NCBI GenBank assembly: GCA_017434895.1
Contig: JAFSGB010000002.1
Location: 1-36,469, forward strand
Direction: 5' to 3'
DNA: 36,469 bases
From: Clostridia bacterium
GTDB taxonomy: Bacteria; Bacillota; Clostridia; Oscillospirales; Acutalibacteraceae
The notes beneath the pieces are model-generated. The model did not search any database. It was not told the origin of the DNA and saw nothing but the letters and a program-made list of their open reading frames with translations. Position numbers and translations under genes: made by a program. This document shows positions 7,754 through 14,987 of the stretch, in pieces (positions within the stretch are counted from its first letter, which is position 1; every line of letters starts with the position of its first letter).

Positions 7754-8153
7754 CAAAAATTTGCCGACGAATGAGCAGGGTTGCTAAGGACAGTAAAAAA
7801 GATGCACGAAATTTTCGTGCATCTTTTACTTTTGTCTTATACCATAACAAGCAGGGAACTTGTACGGAAAGTTTCGCTCGTTAGGAGAACCTAAGACCCT
7901 TTCACCCATATCCAAAAAGAGATATTGTGAGACAAGTCTTAAAGTGAAATTCTTTAGAATACACCGTCTATAGCGAGATATTTCTAAAGAGTGATATTAA
8001 AACCTTGTGTTTTTAGTGATATTTTATTCGCAAAAAACTGCCGAAGGCAATACCACTCGGCATCAACCGAATAAGCAATATAACTCGCCATAGGGCGAAT
8101 AAAACTAGCCAAGTGTCCTTAGGAACACTTGTCTAAGGTCGGCGGATTTTTTG
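7754..8153. repeat. MITE-like element with hairpin array, copy A
   Basis: This roughly 400-bp non-coding element fills most of the 545-base gap between the tRNA terminator and the AraC gene. Its ends are imperfect inverted repeats. The left end CAAAAATTTGCCGAC (7754-7768) matches the reverse complement of GTCGGCGGATTTTTTG (8138-8153). On both sides a CTAAGGACA block follows GCCGAC after exactly 15 bases. Inside, at 7918-8130, lies a string of small hairpins separated by the 9-mer AGTGATATT (7990, 8015; variants at 7918 and 7943), then by its reverse complement AATATCACT in variant form (8049, 8077, 8098). A perfect terminator-like hairpin sits at 7797-7827. No transposase or usable reading frame is present. 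Copy B at 14771-14972 shares the array. Confidence 0.75.
7797..7827. terminator. Bidirectional terminator-like hairpin inside repeat copy A
   Basis: AAAAGATGCACGAA / TTCGTGCATCTTTT form a 14-bp perfect stem with a 3-base loop and an A tract and T tract on either side. It could stop transcription in both directions, or be a structural part of the repeat element. Confidence 0.6.
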
Positions 8154-8165
8154 TTAAAGCTTCTA

Positions 8166-9023
8166 CTAAATTGTTTTAGATGCTTGTCGGTAAAGAGAAG
8201 GGGTCACACCATATTTCTTTTTGAAGGTAGCGCTAAAATGTGTGGGGTTTTTAAAACCGGCCTTAAGTGCTATTGTTTCAATGGAATCTGATGTATTGAT
8301 AAGCATTTTTGTAGCTTCGTTTAATCTAAAGTTTATTAAATATGAGTGAAGCGACGTTCCCGTGTAGTTTTTTATCAAGGTATTAACGTAATATGGGTGG
8401 TAATTTGTAATTGAGGCCAAGGTAGTGTTGGTTATTTCTTTGCTGTAATTTTCTTTAATATATTCAAAAATCGGTTCGATTTTCAAATTTGTAGGTGTTG
8501 GCAAAGAAACATATCTGATGAGTTTTATTATAAGCGGTTTTAGCATACTCGAAGCAAGCTGAGTTGAATAAATTTTTTGACTTTCAAATTCATCTATTAT
8601 ATTTAAGGTTTCTTGCTTTAAAAAATGCATATTTTCAAAAAACAAGGGAGTATTTAATGAGACTGCATCTGTGAAATCGTCTGATTTAAGTAATGAGCCT
8701 TTAACAGATTTTGATGTGTTTATGAGCGGAATTTTTTGTTTTGTTTTTGAAAAGTCGCAGGTGTAATCAAAATTAATAATTGCAAGACGGCATTTACTTT
8801 CTTTTTCAAAATCCCAATAATATTCGGTTCCGGACGGCCATAATCCTATAAAATTTTTTTGAAATGGCTGAGCTTTATTGTTAATAAACAGCGTACCGTG
8901 ACCTTCAATGACATAAAACAAGCGACAGTCCGCGTTTTTGACAGATTTTTTATAAGGCTTATGATTTAAATACAATGCTCTTCTGATGAATGGATTTATA
9001 TTTTCTACTGTCAGAACAAACAA
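8166..9023 (-). CDS. AraC-family transcriptional regulator
   Basis: The 285-residue protein has an N-terminal cupin-like sensor (about 25-110, with VIEGHGTLFINN and GLWPSGTEYYW) and a C-terminal AraC double helix-turn-helix (about 185-280). The second helix-turn-helix shows the family signature SIETIALKAGFKNPTHFSATFKKKYGVTPSLYR. It is transcribed divergently from the three Fe-S protein genes, 111 bases away, and probably controls them in response to a sugar-like effector; this is inferred from position. The start is uncertain: the in-frame TTG at 9023 directly abuts AGGGG, which is too close for a normal ribosome site. A rarer start a few codons downstream would have better spacing. The sensor domain does not identify the ligand. 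Confidence 0.88.
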   Translation of the reverse strand: MFVLTVENINPFIRRALYLNHKPYKKSVKNADCRLFYVIEGHGTLFINNKAQPFQKNFIGLWPSGTEYYWDFEKESKCRLAIINFDYTCDFSKTKQKIPLINTSKSVKGSLLKSDDFTDAVSLNTPLFFENMHFLKQETLNIIDEFESQKIYSTQLASSMLKPLIIKLIRYVSLPTPTNLKIEPIFEYIKENYSKEITNTTLASITNYHPYYVNTLIKNYTGTSLHSYLINFRLNEATKMLINTSDSIETIALKAGFKNPTHFSATFKKKYGVTPSLYRQASKTI

Positions 9024-9030
9024 CCCCTAT

Positions 9031-9042
9031 ACAAATATTTGT
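9031..9042. promoter_or_regulatory. Candidate operator palindrome between the AraC gene and its divergent operon
   Basis: ACAAATATTTGT is a perfect 12-bp palindrome located 8 bases upstream of the AraC start, in the 111-base divergent spacer. It is a plausible regulator site but is AT-rich, so chance occurrence is not excluded. Confidence 0.35.
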
Positions 9043-9091
9043 TTTTGAAAGATTTATGTGTGTTTATTTTATTTATTATATTATATGTTTA

Positions 9092-9100
9092 TGCTAAAAT
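9092..9100 (+). promoter_or_regulatory. Extended -10 promoter of the three-gene Fe-S operon
   Basis: TG at 9092-9093, one base, then TAAAAT at 9095-9100. The -35 region (about 9072) is poor, which fits a promoter that needs an activator such as the divergent AraC protein. The first start codon is at 9135, preceded by GGAGG. Confidence 0.5.
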
Positions 9101-9134
9101 CAAGATGTAGAATATTTAAATTGGAGGAAGTGCC

Positions 9135-10199
9135 ATGTTAACAAGTAAAATGATTAAAGAAGCGGCTTTGGCTGCCGGTGCTGACATTTGCGGCATAGGC
9201 TCTATGGATCGCTTCAAGGATACTCCTGATCTTTGGAATCCAAGGCTCATGTATCCTGATGCAAAAAGCATAATTTGTCTTGCTTTCCGTATCCCCAGAG
9301 GTGTACAACGCGGTATTGAAACCGGAACACAGTTCTATCAATATCCGTCATTGGCTTACGGTGGAACAAACCAAATGTTTGCACCTGCCGTACTTTACGA
9401 GCTGGGAAGAATGATTGAGGACGAGGGCTATGAAGCCTTTGTTTACAGAAACACCGGTGCAAGAAGTGTTCAATCTGATATGGACGGTAAAATGGGTAGA
9501 ACTTATTCTCCCGAGGAAAAGGCTTTCAGTATGGAGTCATCCGGTAACGGAATTACAGGTGACCGCAGAACAATGCCACACACCCGTGCCACAAGAGAAG
9601 GCAATGTACCTCCAGATTTACTTATTCATTTCAGACTTTGTGCAGTAGCTTGCGGCATCGGTGAAATCGGTTGGAGCAAAATGCTTCTAACTCCCGAGTT
9701 TGGTCCGATGCAAAGAGTAGTTTTCCTATTTACAGATGCCGAACTTGAACCTGATCCGTTATACAATGGACCGAAGCTTTGTAAAATGTGTATGAAATGT
9801 GCAAGAGAATGTCCCGGTGGTTGCATTCCTACCGACCGAACAAAGAGTATCACTGTTAATGTCGGAGGCAAGGAATGTACTTGGGGTGATATTGATGTTT
9901 GGCGTTGTAATACTGCCTACACCAATGCAAATAAGTATTATAACCCCTTTGTTCCGGCAGATGTCTTTGATCAAAACAAGGCATTCCTCGAGAGCACTGC
10001 TGAAATGACACCTGAAAATGAGGTTGCAGCAGCAAGAGCGCTTGAAGCATACCTTCCTTCATGGGTTGGTTACGCAATGGCTAAATGCGGCGGTTGTCTA
10101 CGCGGATGTGTAAGTATGCTCGAACAAAAGGGCGGTTGCCTTGAAGGTAAGTTTAAGAATCCTCTTCGCAATGGCAAGCCTTGGCGTATGGATAGATAG
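9135..10199 (+). CDS. QueG/reductive-dehalogenase-like double [4Fe-4S] protein, paralog 1
   Basis: The 354-residue protein is cytoplasmic, with no Tat or Sec signal. The N-terminal half has GADICGIGSMDRF and DAKSIICLAFRIPRG segments like the corrinoid-binding half of epoxyqueuosine reductase and reductive dehalogenases. The C-terminal half is ferredoxin-like: C216/C219/C222/C226 (CKMCMKCARECP), a WRC cysteine near residue 257, and C318/C321/C325 (CGGCLRGC). It is the largest of three tandem paralogs and has extra loops (about 105-160 and a GGC tail near 335) that the other two lack. GGAGG precedes the ATG; the next gene starts 12 bases after the stop. A redox role, probably with a corrinoid cofactor, is suggested by family. 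The substrate is unknown, and it is not a recognisable queG by context. Confidence 0.8.
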   Translation: MLTSKMIKEAALAAGADICGIGSMDRFKDTPDLWNPRLMYPDAKSIICLAFRIPRGVQRGIETGTQFYQYPSLAYGGTNQMFAPAVLYELGRMIEDEGYEAFVYRNTGARSVQSDMDGKMGRTYSPEEKAFSMESSGNGITGDRRTMPHTRATREGNVPPDLLIHFRLCAVACGIGEIGWSKMLLTPEFGPMQRVVFLFTDAELEPDPLYNGPKLCKMCMKCARECPGGCIPTDRTKSITVNVGGKECTWGDIDVWRCNTAYTNANKYYNPFVPADVFDQNKAFLESTAEMTPENEVAAARALEAYLPSWVGYAMAKCGGCLRGCVSMLEQKGGCLEGKFKNPLRNGKPWRMDR

Positions 10200-10211
10200 G
10201 AGGACTAAGTT

Positions 10212-11120
10212 ATGTCATTAAATGCTGAATATATAAAGCAAAAAGCGATTGAATACGGTGCTGCTGTATGTGGTATAGCAAGCGTTGAAAGATTTAAGGA
10301 TGAGCGTCCCGAATGTAATCCGGCATCCATTTCTCCGTATGCAAAATCTGTTATAGCTTTTGGATTTTATGTTCCAAGCGGTTTTTACCGTGCGATGGAA
10401 AACCAAAATCAAAATTACCAATATACATCTATCGGTGTTAAGTACATAGACGAAGAGATGACCACAATATTCCTTTATAAGATGGCTCGTATCATTGAAA
10501 ATGAAGGTTATGATGCGTGCACCCAGAGAAGTGTACCTAACATGAAGGTTAGGGATGATAAGAGCGGCAACCCCGAGGTTACAGATGTTTATGAAATAAT
10601 TTATTCTGAGCCTGTTTCACCCGACAAGCCTGCCCCTGAAATTATCTTGAATACAAATAAGGCTGCTGTTTTGTGCGGCTTGGGTACAGAAGGCTTAAAC
10701 GGCAGGGTTATTAATCCCAAATACGGCCCCTGCATGAGATTTTGCTTTATTGTAACCGATGCTGAGCTTCAAGAAGACCCAATCATCGAAAAGCAACTTT
10801 GTGATAATTGTGGAGAGTGTATAAAAGCATGCCCCGGTCACGCTATATCGGAAGACGGTGTTGATAGTTGGCAGTGTGCAGTATATTATCGCGGTGTTCA
10901 CAAGTCCAATCCTTTTATGACCGACGATTTCTTGAAGGACGATCCTGAAAGAGAAGCTATTTTGAACGGCGAAAAAAGGTTTGATATTGATTCTGCACGA
11001 AAGATTTTCAAAGAAATAGACTTTTTACCAAATACTCAGAGTGGTTATGTTCCTTGTCTTTGCGGCAAGAAATGTGATTATGTCTGCTTTAAACATCTAA
11101 AGGAGGCAAAAATAATATGA
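10212..11120 (+). CDS. QueG/reductive-dehalogenase-like double [4Fe-4S] protein, paralog 2
   Basis: The 302-residue paralog of its neighbours opens with GAAVCGIASVERFKDE and has YAKSVIAFGFYVPSG. It then carries C197/C200/C203/C207 (CDNCGECIKACP), a WQC cysteine, and a second cluster site C282/C284/C288/C292 near the C terminus (CLCGKKCDYVC). Cysteine spacing at the second site differs from paralog 1, so the two clusters may be tuned differently. There is no export signal. AGGAGG at the end of the preceding gene supports ATG 10212. The stop overlaps the next start by 4 bases (ATGA), so the pair is translationally coupled. The sequence shows a redox protein of this superfamily; the substrate is not deducible. 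Confidence 0.8.
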   Translation: MSLNAEYIKQKAIEYGAAVCGIASVERFKDERPECNPASISPYAKSVIAFGFYVPSGFYRAMENQNQNYQYTSIGVKYIDEEMTTIFLYKMARIIENEGYDACTQRSVPNMKVRDDKSGNPEVTDVYEIIYSEPVSPDKPAPEIILNTNKAAVLCGLGTEGLNGRVINPKYGPCMRFCFIVTDAELQEDPIIEKQLCDNCGECIKACPGHAISEDGVDSWQCAVYYRGVHKSNPFMTDDFLKDDPEREAILNGEKRFDIDSARKIFKEIDFLPNTQSGYVPCLCGKKCDYVCFKHLKEAKII

Positions 11121-12043
11121 TAAGTAGAATTAATGAACTAAAGGGAATGTCATTCGGCCCCGATATGATCGGTATTGCTTCGGCTGACCGATTTGAAAAG
11201 GATGACCCTATTTTCAAAATTTTGCCTGAAACAAAATCCGTTATATGTCTTGCATACCGTATTTTAAGAGGCACACACAGAGGAATCGAAGAGGGTACTT
11301 CTTATCACCATTACACTACGATGGCTATTGAAGTTCTCGAAGAAACGGTAATGCCTATGATGGCTCTTAGATGTGCCAGAATATTGGAAGAAGAAGGCTT
11401 TGTTGCACTTCCGCAGAAAAGAACACAAACTATTATGCAAGAGGATGACAGTACCAACCCTGAAATGCTTTATAACAAGGTTTATCGCGGTAAAAAGGAT
11501 GAATATCAGATGGATTATACTTCTGTTGCTGCAAAATGCGGTTTGGGCGAAATCGGAATGAGCGGTACTTTGCTTACCGACGATTACGGTCCTTTACAGA
11601 GATATTGCTTCGTTTTAACCGATGCCGAACTTACCCCCACTCCGGAATTTAAGCCACATATTTGTGATAATTGCGGTAAATGTGTTAAGGCATGTCCCGG
11701 AAATGCTATTCATGATAAGAAGAAGGAGCCTTGGCAGTGTGCCGCATATTATGCAGGTGCAAATATGTCCAAGAATCCTTTCATGTCACAAAATGCTTTT
11801 CCCGACAGAGAGGACAGATTGGATATCCTTAACGGCAAAAAGCAATTAAATTCTAAGGAATCAAGGGAAGTCATTAATGAAATCTCCTATTATCCTCCTA
11901 TAATGCATAGCTATATTTCATCAATTTGCGGTAATGCTTGTGATAGAGCTTGTTATATTCACCTTGAAGAAAAGGGTGTACTTAATAAGAAGTTCGCCAA
12001 TAATTTCCGCACAAGAGATGAATGGGTACTTGATGTAAAATAA
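11117..12043 (+). CDS. QueG/reductive-dehalogenase-like double [4Fe-4S] protein, paralog 3
   Basis: The 308-residue third paralog opens with GPDMIGIASADRFEKD and has TKSVICLAYRILRGTHRG, closest in this segment to paralog 1. The Fe-S region has C183/C186/C189/C193 (CDNCGKCVKACP), a WQC cysteine and a C-terminal site in SSICGNACDRACYIH. The start overlaps the paralog 2 stop by 4 bases; AAAGGAGG lies upstream. A long-stem hairpin terminator follows within 10 bases of the stop. Three unequal paralogs in one operon suggest a multi-step or hetero-oligomeric reductase rather than simple duplication; that is inference. Confidence 0.8.
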   Translation: MISRINELKGMSFGPDMIGIASADRFEKDDPIFKILPETKSVICLAYRILRGTHRGIEEGTSYHHYTTMAIEVLEETVMPMMALRCARILEEEGFVALPQKRTQTIMQEDDSTNPEMLYNKVYRGKKDEYQMDYTSVAAKCGLGEIGMSGTLLTDDYGPLQRYCFVLTDAELTPTPEFKPHICDNCGKCVKACPGNAIHDKKKEPWQCAAYYAGANMSKNPFMSQNAFPDREDRLDILNGKKQLNSKESREVINEISYYPPIMHSYISSICGNACDRACYIHLEEKGVLNKKFANNFRTRDEWVLDVK

Positions 12044-12051
12044 TGTAAGTT

Positions 12052-12100
12052 AAATACCTTTCTTTCTGAAATAAATATGCCAGAAGGAAAGGTATTTATA
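12052..12100 (+). terminator. Long-stem terminator or attenuator between the Fe-S operon and the glycosidase gene
   Basis: A roughly 17-bp stem with one G-U pair (AAATACCTTTCTTTCTG / CAGAAGGAAAGGTATTT) ends shortly before the glycosidase ribosome site and is followed by an AT-rich tail. The T tract is interrupted by As, so termination may be partial. No clear promoter lies between it and the glycosidase start at 12119, so that gene is probably expressed by read-through. Confidence 0.65.
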
Positions 12101-12118
12101 TTTATTAAGGGTGATTGT

Positions 12119-14590
12119 ATGGAAAATATTGTTAAATGGGAACTTAATATCAACGAATGTGCCGTAATGAATAATTTTAATAATGTATCGGACAGTGATG
12201 CTTTCGGTGTATACCCCGGCAGACACGGTGATAATGCACTTACGATTACAATAGACGAAAATTCGGTGCCAAAACGAACTGAGCTGAACCTTTCTGAATA
12301 TTCATACTCATATATAGGTGCCAATTATTTTTACGGTATTAAGGATAATACTGAAATTATTGCAATTCTTGAAAATGAAAATACAATAATTGAAGCTTAT
12401 CAAGGTGCCGGAAAATATACATTTTCTACCCGTAGCAACAAAGAGTTGTACTCGCTTACTGAAATTAGAGATTACCGTGAAACCGAAATTGACGGTTATA
12501 AGGCGGTTATTGTCCGCTATAACAGTGAGGGAGAATGTGAATTTACAGCACTTGCTCAAACCACTTACATATTCAAAGAACGTTGTATTTCAATTATTTG
12601 TGAGGTTAATGTAAACGGTATTTCCGAAGGACTTCACGCAGACAGTTGCTTTATAAAGCGTAGTTGTCTTAATTCAAGAAATAAACTGCAAAGACGTGTT
12701 TCTTACGATTGGGTTTATCCGGAGGATAACGATTTCGCTTATAAAAATGCCGATGCATTGGCACTTTCGGAGTTTTTCGGTCAAAAGGCGGTTTATACCT
12801 TTGTAAGGGACGAAAATTCAAAAAAACAGTTTAATATCGCTGAAATGCGGGCAGATTTGATTCCTCTTACCCTAAAAAACGATACAACAAATATTGATTA
12901 CAAATGTGCTATGGATATCACGATTGCCGATATTAAAGAGGGTGTAAACGAGGCATACACTGCATTGTTTGCCGGTAAAAACATGGATTTTGCCGCTGGT
13001 GTAGCATCTGTTGATAAAAATGATTTTTCCACCATTTTTATTGGCAAAGATATTCTGCTTAATATCAATGTTACCAATATTACAGATAAAGCAATAAAAT
13101 ATGCTGTCAAATATGAATTAAAGGATTACTATAATAATACAATTACCGCCGAAACCTTTTATGCCAACCTATTAGAACCAAAAATGTCGGCAAACCGCAA
13201 TTTGAATTTGAAATTAGAAAATTACGGTATGTATTTCCTCAATGTATTTGTCAAAAGTGAAAAAGGTGAATACCGTGAATGTTATCATTTTGCGGTTCTT
13301 GAGGATTATAAATTCAAAGGATTAAAGGAGAGTCCTTTCGGTATTTGTGCACCTCACGCGGAAAACAAAGGCGAACGTGAAGCCACTGCTGTTTTAATGG
13401 AGAAAATGGGAATAGCAATTACCCGCTTGGGCAGAAGTGACAATAATGAGGAATTGGTTGAACAACTGGCACGCCACAATGTCAAACGGATTTGTCATGG
13501 CTTTCCCGGAAATAGTAATCCCGAGAATATTGAAGAGTACAAAAAAAGTCTAAGTGAATTTGCCGATACTTGGTATGATAAATGTGAGTACTTCTTTCTT
13601 GCAAATGAATTTGATACTAAGTGCAAGAACAATTATGATTTTTGCAAAAAGGTTATAGAGGAAAAGTTTTATCCTTGCACCTTCAAGCCGGCATACGAAG
13701 TGCTGAGTGAGAAATTTTCTGACCTTAGTAAGGTGAGCTGGGAAAGTAACTGCCATGCTTCCACAGAATGGCTTGAAGCGTATGAGGAAGCAGGCCTATG
13801 GGATGCATCTAGCTATATTGATATTCATTCTTACAGCAGTCCTTCGGGGCCGGATAAGGTTTTTAGCAATCAACCCGAAAGTATGTTTGCAAGCCTATAT
13901 TCCAATGAATTTGCAATTGTACGCTGGAAACGCATTTGCCGCCGCTACGGCAAAAAAAGAATGATAGTAGGCGAGACGGGATATGCAACACCGCCATTAA
14001 TTAAAATCGGTGTTGATATGCGAACGGTTGCTGATTTTAACACAAGACTGGCGTTTATGTTTTTAGAAGCCGGTGCAGAGATTATCAATTATTATTGCTT
14101 ATATGACCGCACCCAGTATTTTGTTGGTGGTGGTTTTTGGAACGAGATGTATTTCGGAGCAGTCTATAATTATGATTATGCAGGTGTTTATATGCCTAAG
14201 CCTTGGGCTGTAGCTTATGCTACCCTTACCCGTTTAATGGACGGTGTGAAGTCTTGCACATTTAATGAAAAATATGAGGAAGACCAGTGGGGAACTTTAA
14301 GAGCCTTTGATGTTGAAACACAAGAGAACGGCAAATTTACCGCAGTTTGGTCAAATGTATATAAATTGCCAAACACAACCGCTTTAGGCAGAGTTTCACA
14401 TCATATCCGTACCCCATTACCGACATGGGAAAATCATTGGGCAATAGGGGAGGACAGAAGCTTTGATGCAGTCGGAGATACTGTTAAGGTTGTTGATATT
14501 ATGGGTAACACAAAATTTTACAAGGCAGAAAACGGAAAGGTTACTATTAATATAACAGGCTCACCCGTAATGATATACGGTATTGAATAA
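12119..14590 (+). CDS. Cytoplasmic clan GH-A-like glycoside hydrolase
   Basis: The 823-residue protein has no signal peptide or membrane segment. The N-terminal ~390 residues are beta-rich and the middle part looks like a TIM barrel, starting around SPFGICAPHAENKGEREATAV. Two acidic motifs fit clan GH-A catalysis: Asn-Glu in LANEFD (E497, acid/base) and VGETGY (E619, nucleophile). WESNCHAST and DIHSYSSPSGPD lie between them. A beta domain closes the C terminus. I cannot assign a GH family; GH39- or GH5-like is closest in feel. AAGGGTGA at 12107-12114 supports ATG 12119; an in-frame ATG at 12077 lies inside the terminator loop. It follows the AraC-controlled Fe-S operon in the same direction, so it probably acts on a sugar or glycoside imported into the cell. 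The substrate is unknown. Confidence 0.7.
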   Translation: MENIVKWELNINECAVMNNFNNVSDSDAFGVYPGRHGDNALTITIDENSVPKRTELNLSEYSYSYIGANYFYGIKDNTEIIAILENENTIIEAYQGAGKYTFSTRSNKELYSLTEIRDYRETEIDGYKAVIVRYNSEGECEFTALAQTTYIFKERCISIICEVNVNGISEGLHADSCFIKRSCLNSRNKLQRRVSYDWVYPEDNDFAYKNADALALSEFFGQKAVYTFVRDENSKKQFNIAEMRADLIPLTLKNDTTNIDYKCAMDITIADIKEGVNEAYTALFAGKNMDFAAGVASVDKNDFSTIFIGKDILLNINVTNITDKAIKYAVKYELKDYYNNTITAETFYANLLEPKMSANRNLNLKLENYGMYFLNVFVKSEKGEYRECYHFAVLEDYKFKGLKESPFGICAPHAENKGEREATAVLMEKMGIAITRLGRSDNNEELVEQLARHNVKRICHGFPGNSNPENIEEYKKSLSEFADTWYDKCEYFFLANEFDTKCKNNYDFCKKVIEEKFYPCTFKPAYEVLSEKFSDLSKVSWESNCHASTEWLEAYEEAGLWDASSYIDIHSYSSPSGPDKVFSNQPESMFASLYSNEFAIVRWKRICRRYGKKRMIVGETGYATPPLIKIGVDMRTVADFNTRLAFMFLEAGAEIINYYCLYDRTQYFVGGGFWNEMYFGAVYNYDYAGVYMPKPWAVAYATLTRLMDGVKSCTFNEKYEEDQWGTLRAFDVETQENGKFTAVWSNVYKLPNTTALGRVSHHIRTPLPTWENHWAIGEDRSFDAVGDTVKVVDIMGNTKFYKAENGKVTINITGSPVMIYGIE

Positions 14591-14641
14591 TTAGAATTAT
14601 CTATGACTAAGTCCTAAATATTGCAAAATTAAAGCTCCTCT

Positions 14642-14686
14642 ATTTGGAGACACTTAGTAAAGAAGTGTCTCCAAATTTTCTTTTTA
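14642..14686 (+). terminator. Terminator after the glycosidase gene
   Basis: A perfect 14-bp stem (ATTTGGAGACACTT / AAGTGTCTCCAAAT) with a 7-base loop is followed by TTTCTTTTT. It begins 51 bases after the stop. Confidence 0.9.
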
Positions 14687-14695
14687 TATAAAAAT

Positions 14696-14720
14696 TGACA
14701 CTTTCAAGTTGAAAGTGTCA
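14696..14720. repeat. Near-perfect 25-bp palindrome
   Basis: TGACACTTTCAA (14696-14707) and TTGAAAGTGTCA (14709-14720) are exact reverse complements around a single G. The central base makes it a poor hairpin but a good dimer-binding DNA site or a recombination or cruciform sequence. It lies between the glycosidase terminator and repeat copy B, with no gene start nearby. Confidence 0.55.
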
Positions 14721-14770
14721 TAGTGGGTTACATACTTTGAAATAATACCCCTCTCAAAGATAATATAATG

Positions 14771-14972
14771 AGTGATATTGTGAGACAGGTCTCACAGTTT
14801 TATTTTGCCTTACGGCAAAGTGATATTGAAACTTGCAGTTTCAGTGATATTATATTCGCTCCAAAACTGCCGAAGGCAATACCACTCGGCATCAGCCGAA
14901 TATCACTGCGAAGCAATATAACTCGCCTTTGGCGAATATAACTGAGGCGCACTTCCCTTAGGAGTGCGCCTC
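14771..14972. repeat. Hairpin-array repeat, copy B
   Basis: The left half has AGTGATATT at 14771, 14819 and 14843 and a variant at 14796, separated by hairpins GTGAGAC-AG-GTCTCAC, TTGCC-TTAC-GGCAA and GAAACT-TGC-AGTTTC. After a 17-base centre the separator turns into its reverse complement: AATACCACT (14878), AATATCACT (14899), AATATAACT (14915, 14935). In this half it separates hairpins GCC-GAA-GGC, CGGC-ATCA-GCCG, GC-GAA-GC and CGCC-TTT-GGCG. A final 10-bp hairpin GAGGCGCACT / AGTGCGCCTC closes the element. AAGCTCCTCTA at 14632-14642 and TAGGGGAGCTT at 14974-14984 could be outer inverted repeats. No protein is encoded. Copy A shares the order of separators and the TGCCGAAGGCAATACCACTCGG core. 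Confidence 0.8.
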
Positions 14973-14987
14973 TTAGGGGAGCTTATT

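Noticed and set aside
7457-7756. Minus-strand reading frame of 99 codons spanning the tRNA gene
   Set aside because: Its GIRTPDPLLRRQMLYPTELSAH part is the antisense translation of tRNA-Arg, a known artefact; there is no ribosome site.
12077-12118. Earlier ATG for the glycosidase at 12077
   Set aside because: It lies in the loop of the terminator hairpin and lacks a ribosome site.
14771-14972. CRISPR array
   Set aside because: The 9-base separators are too short, they invert at the centre, and the intervening units are self-complementary hairpins; no cas genes are nearby.
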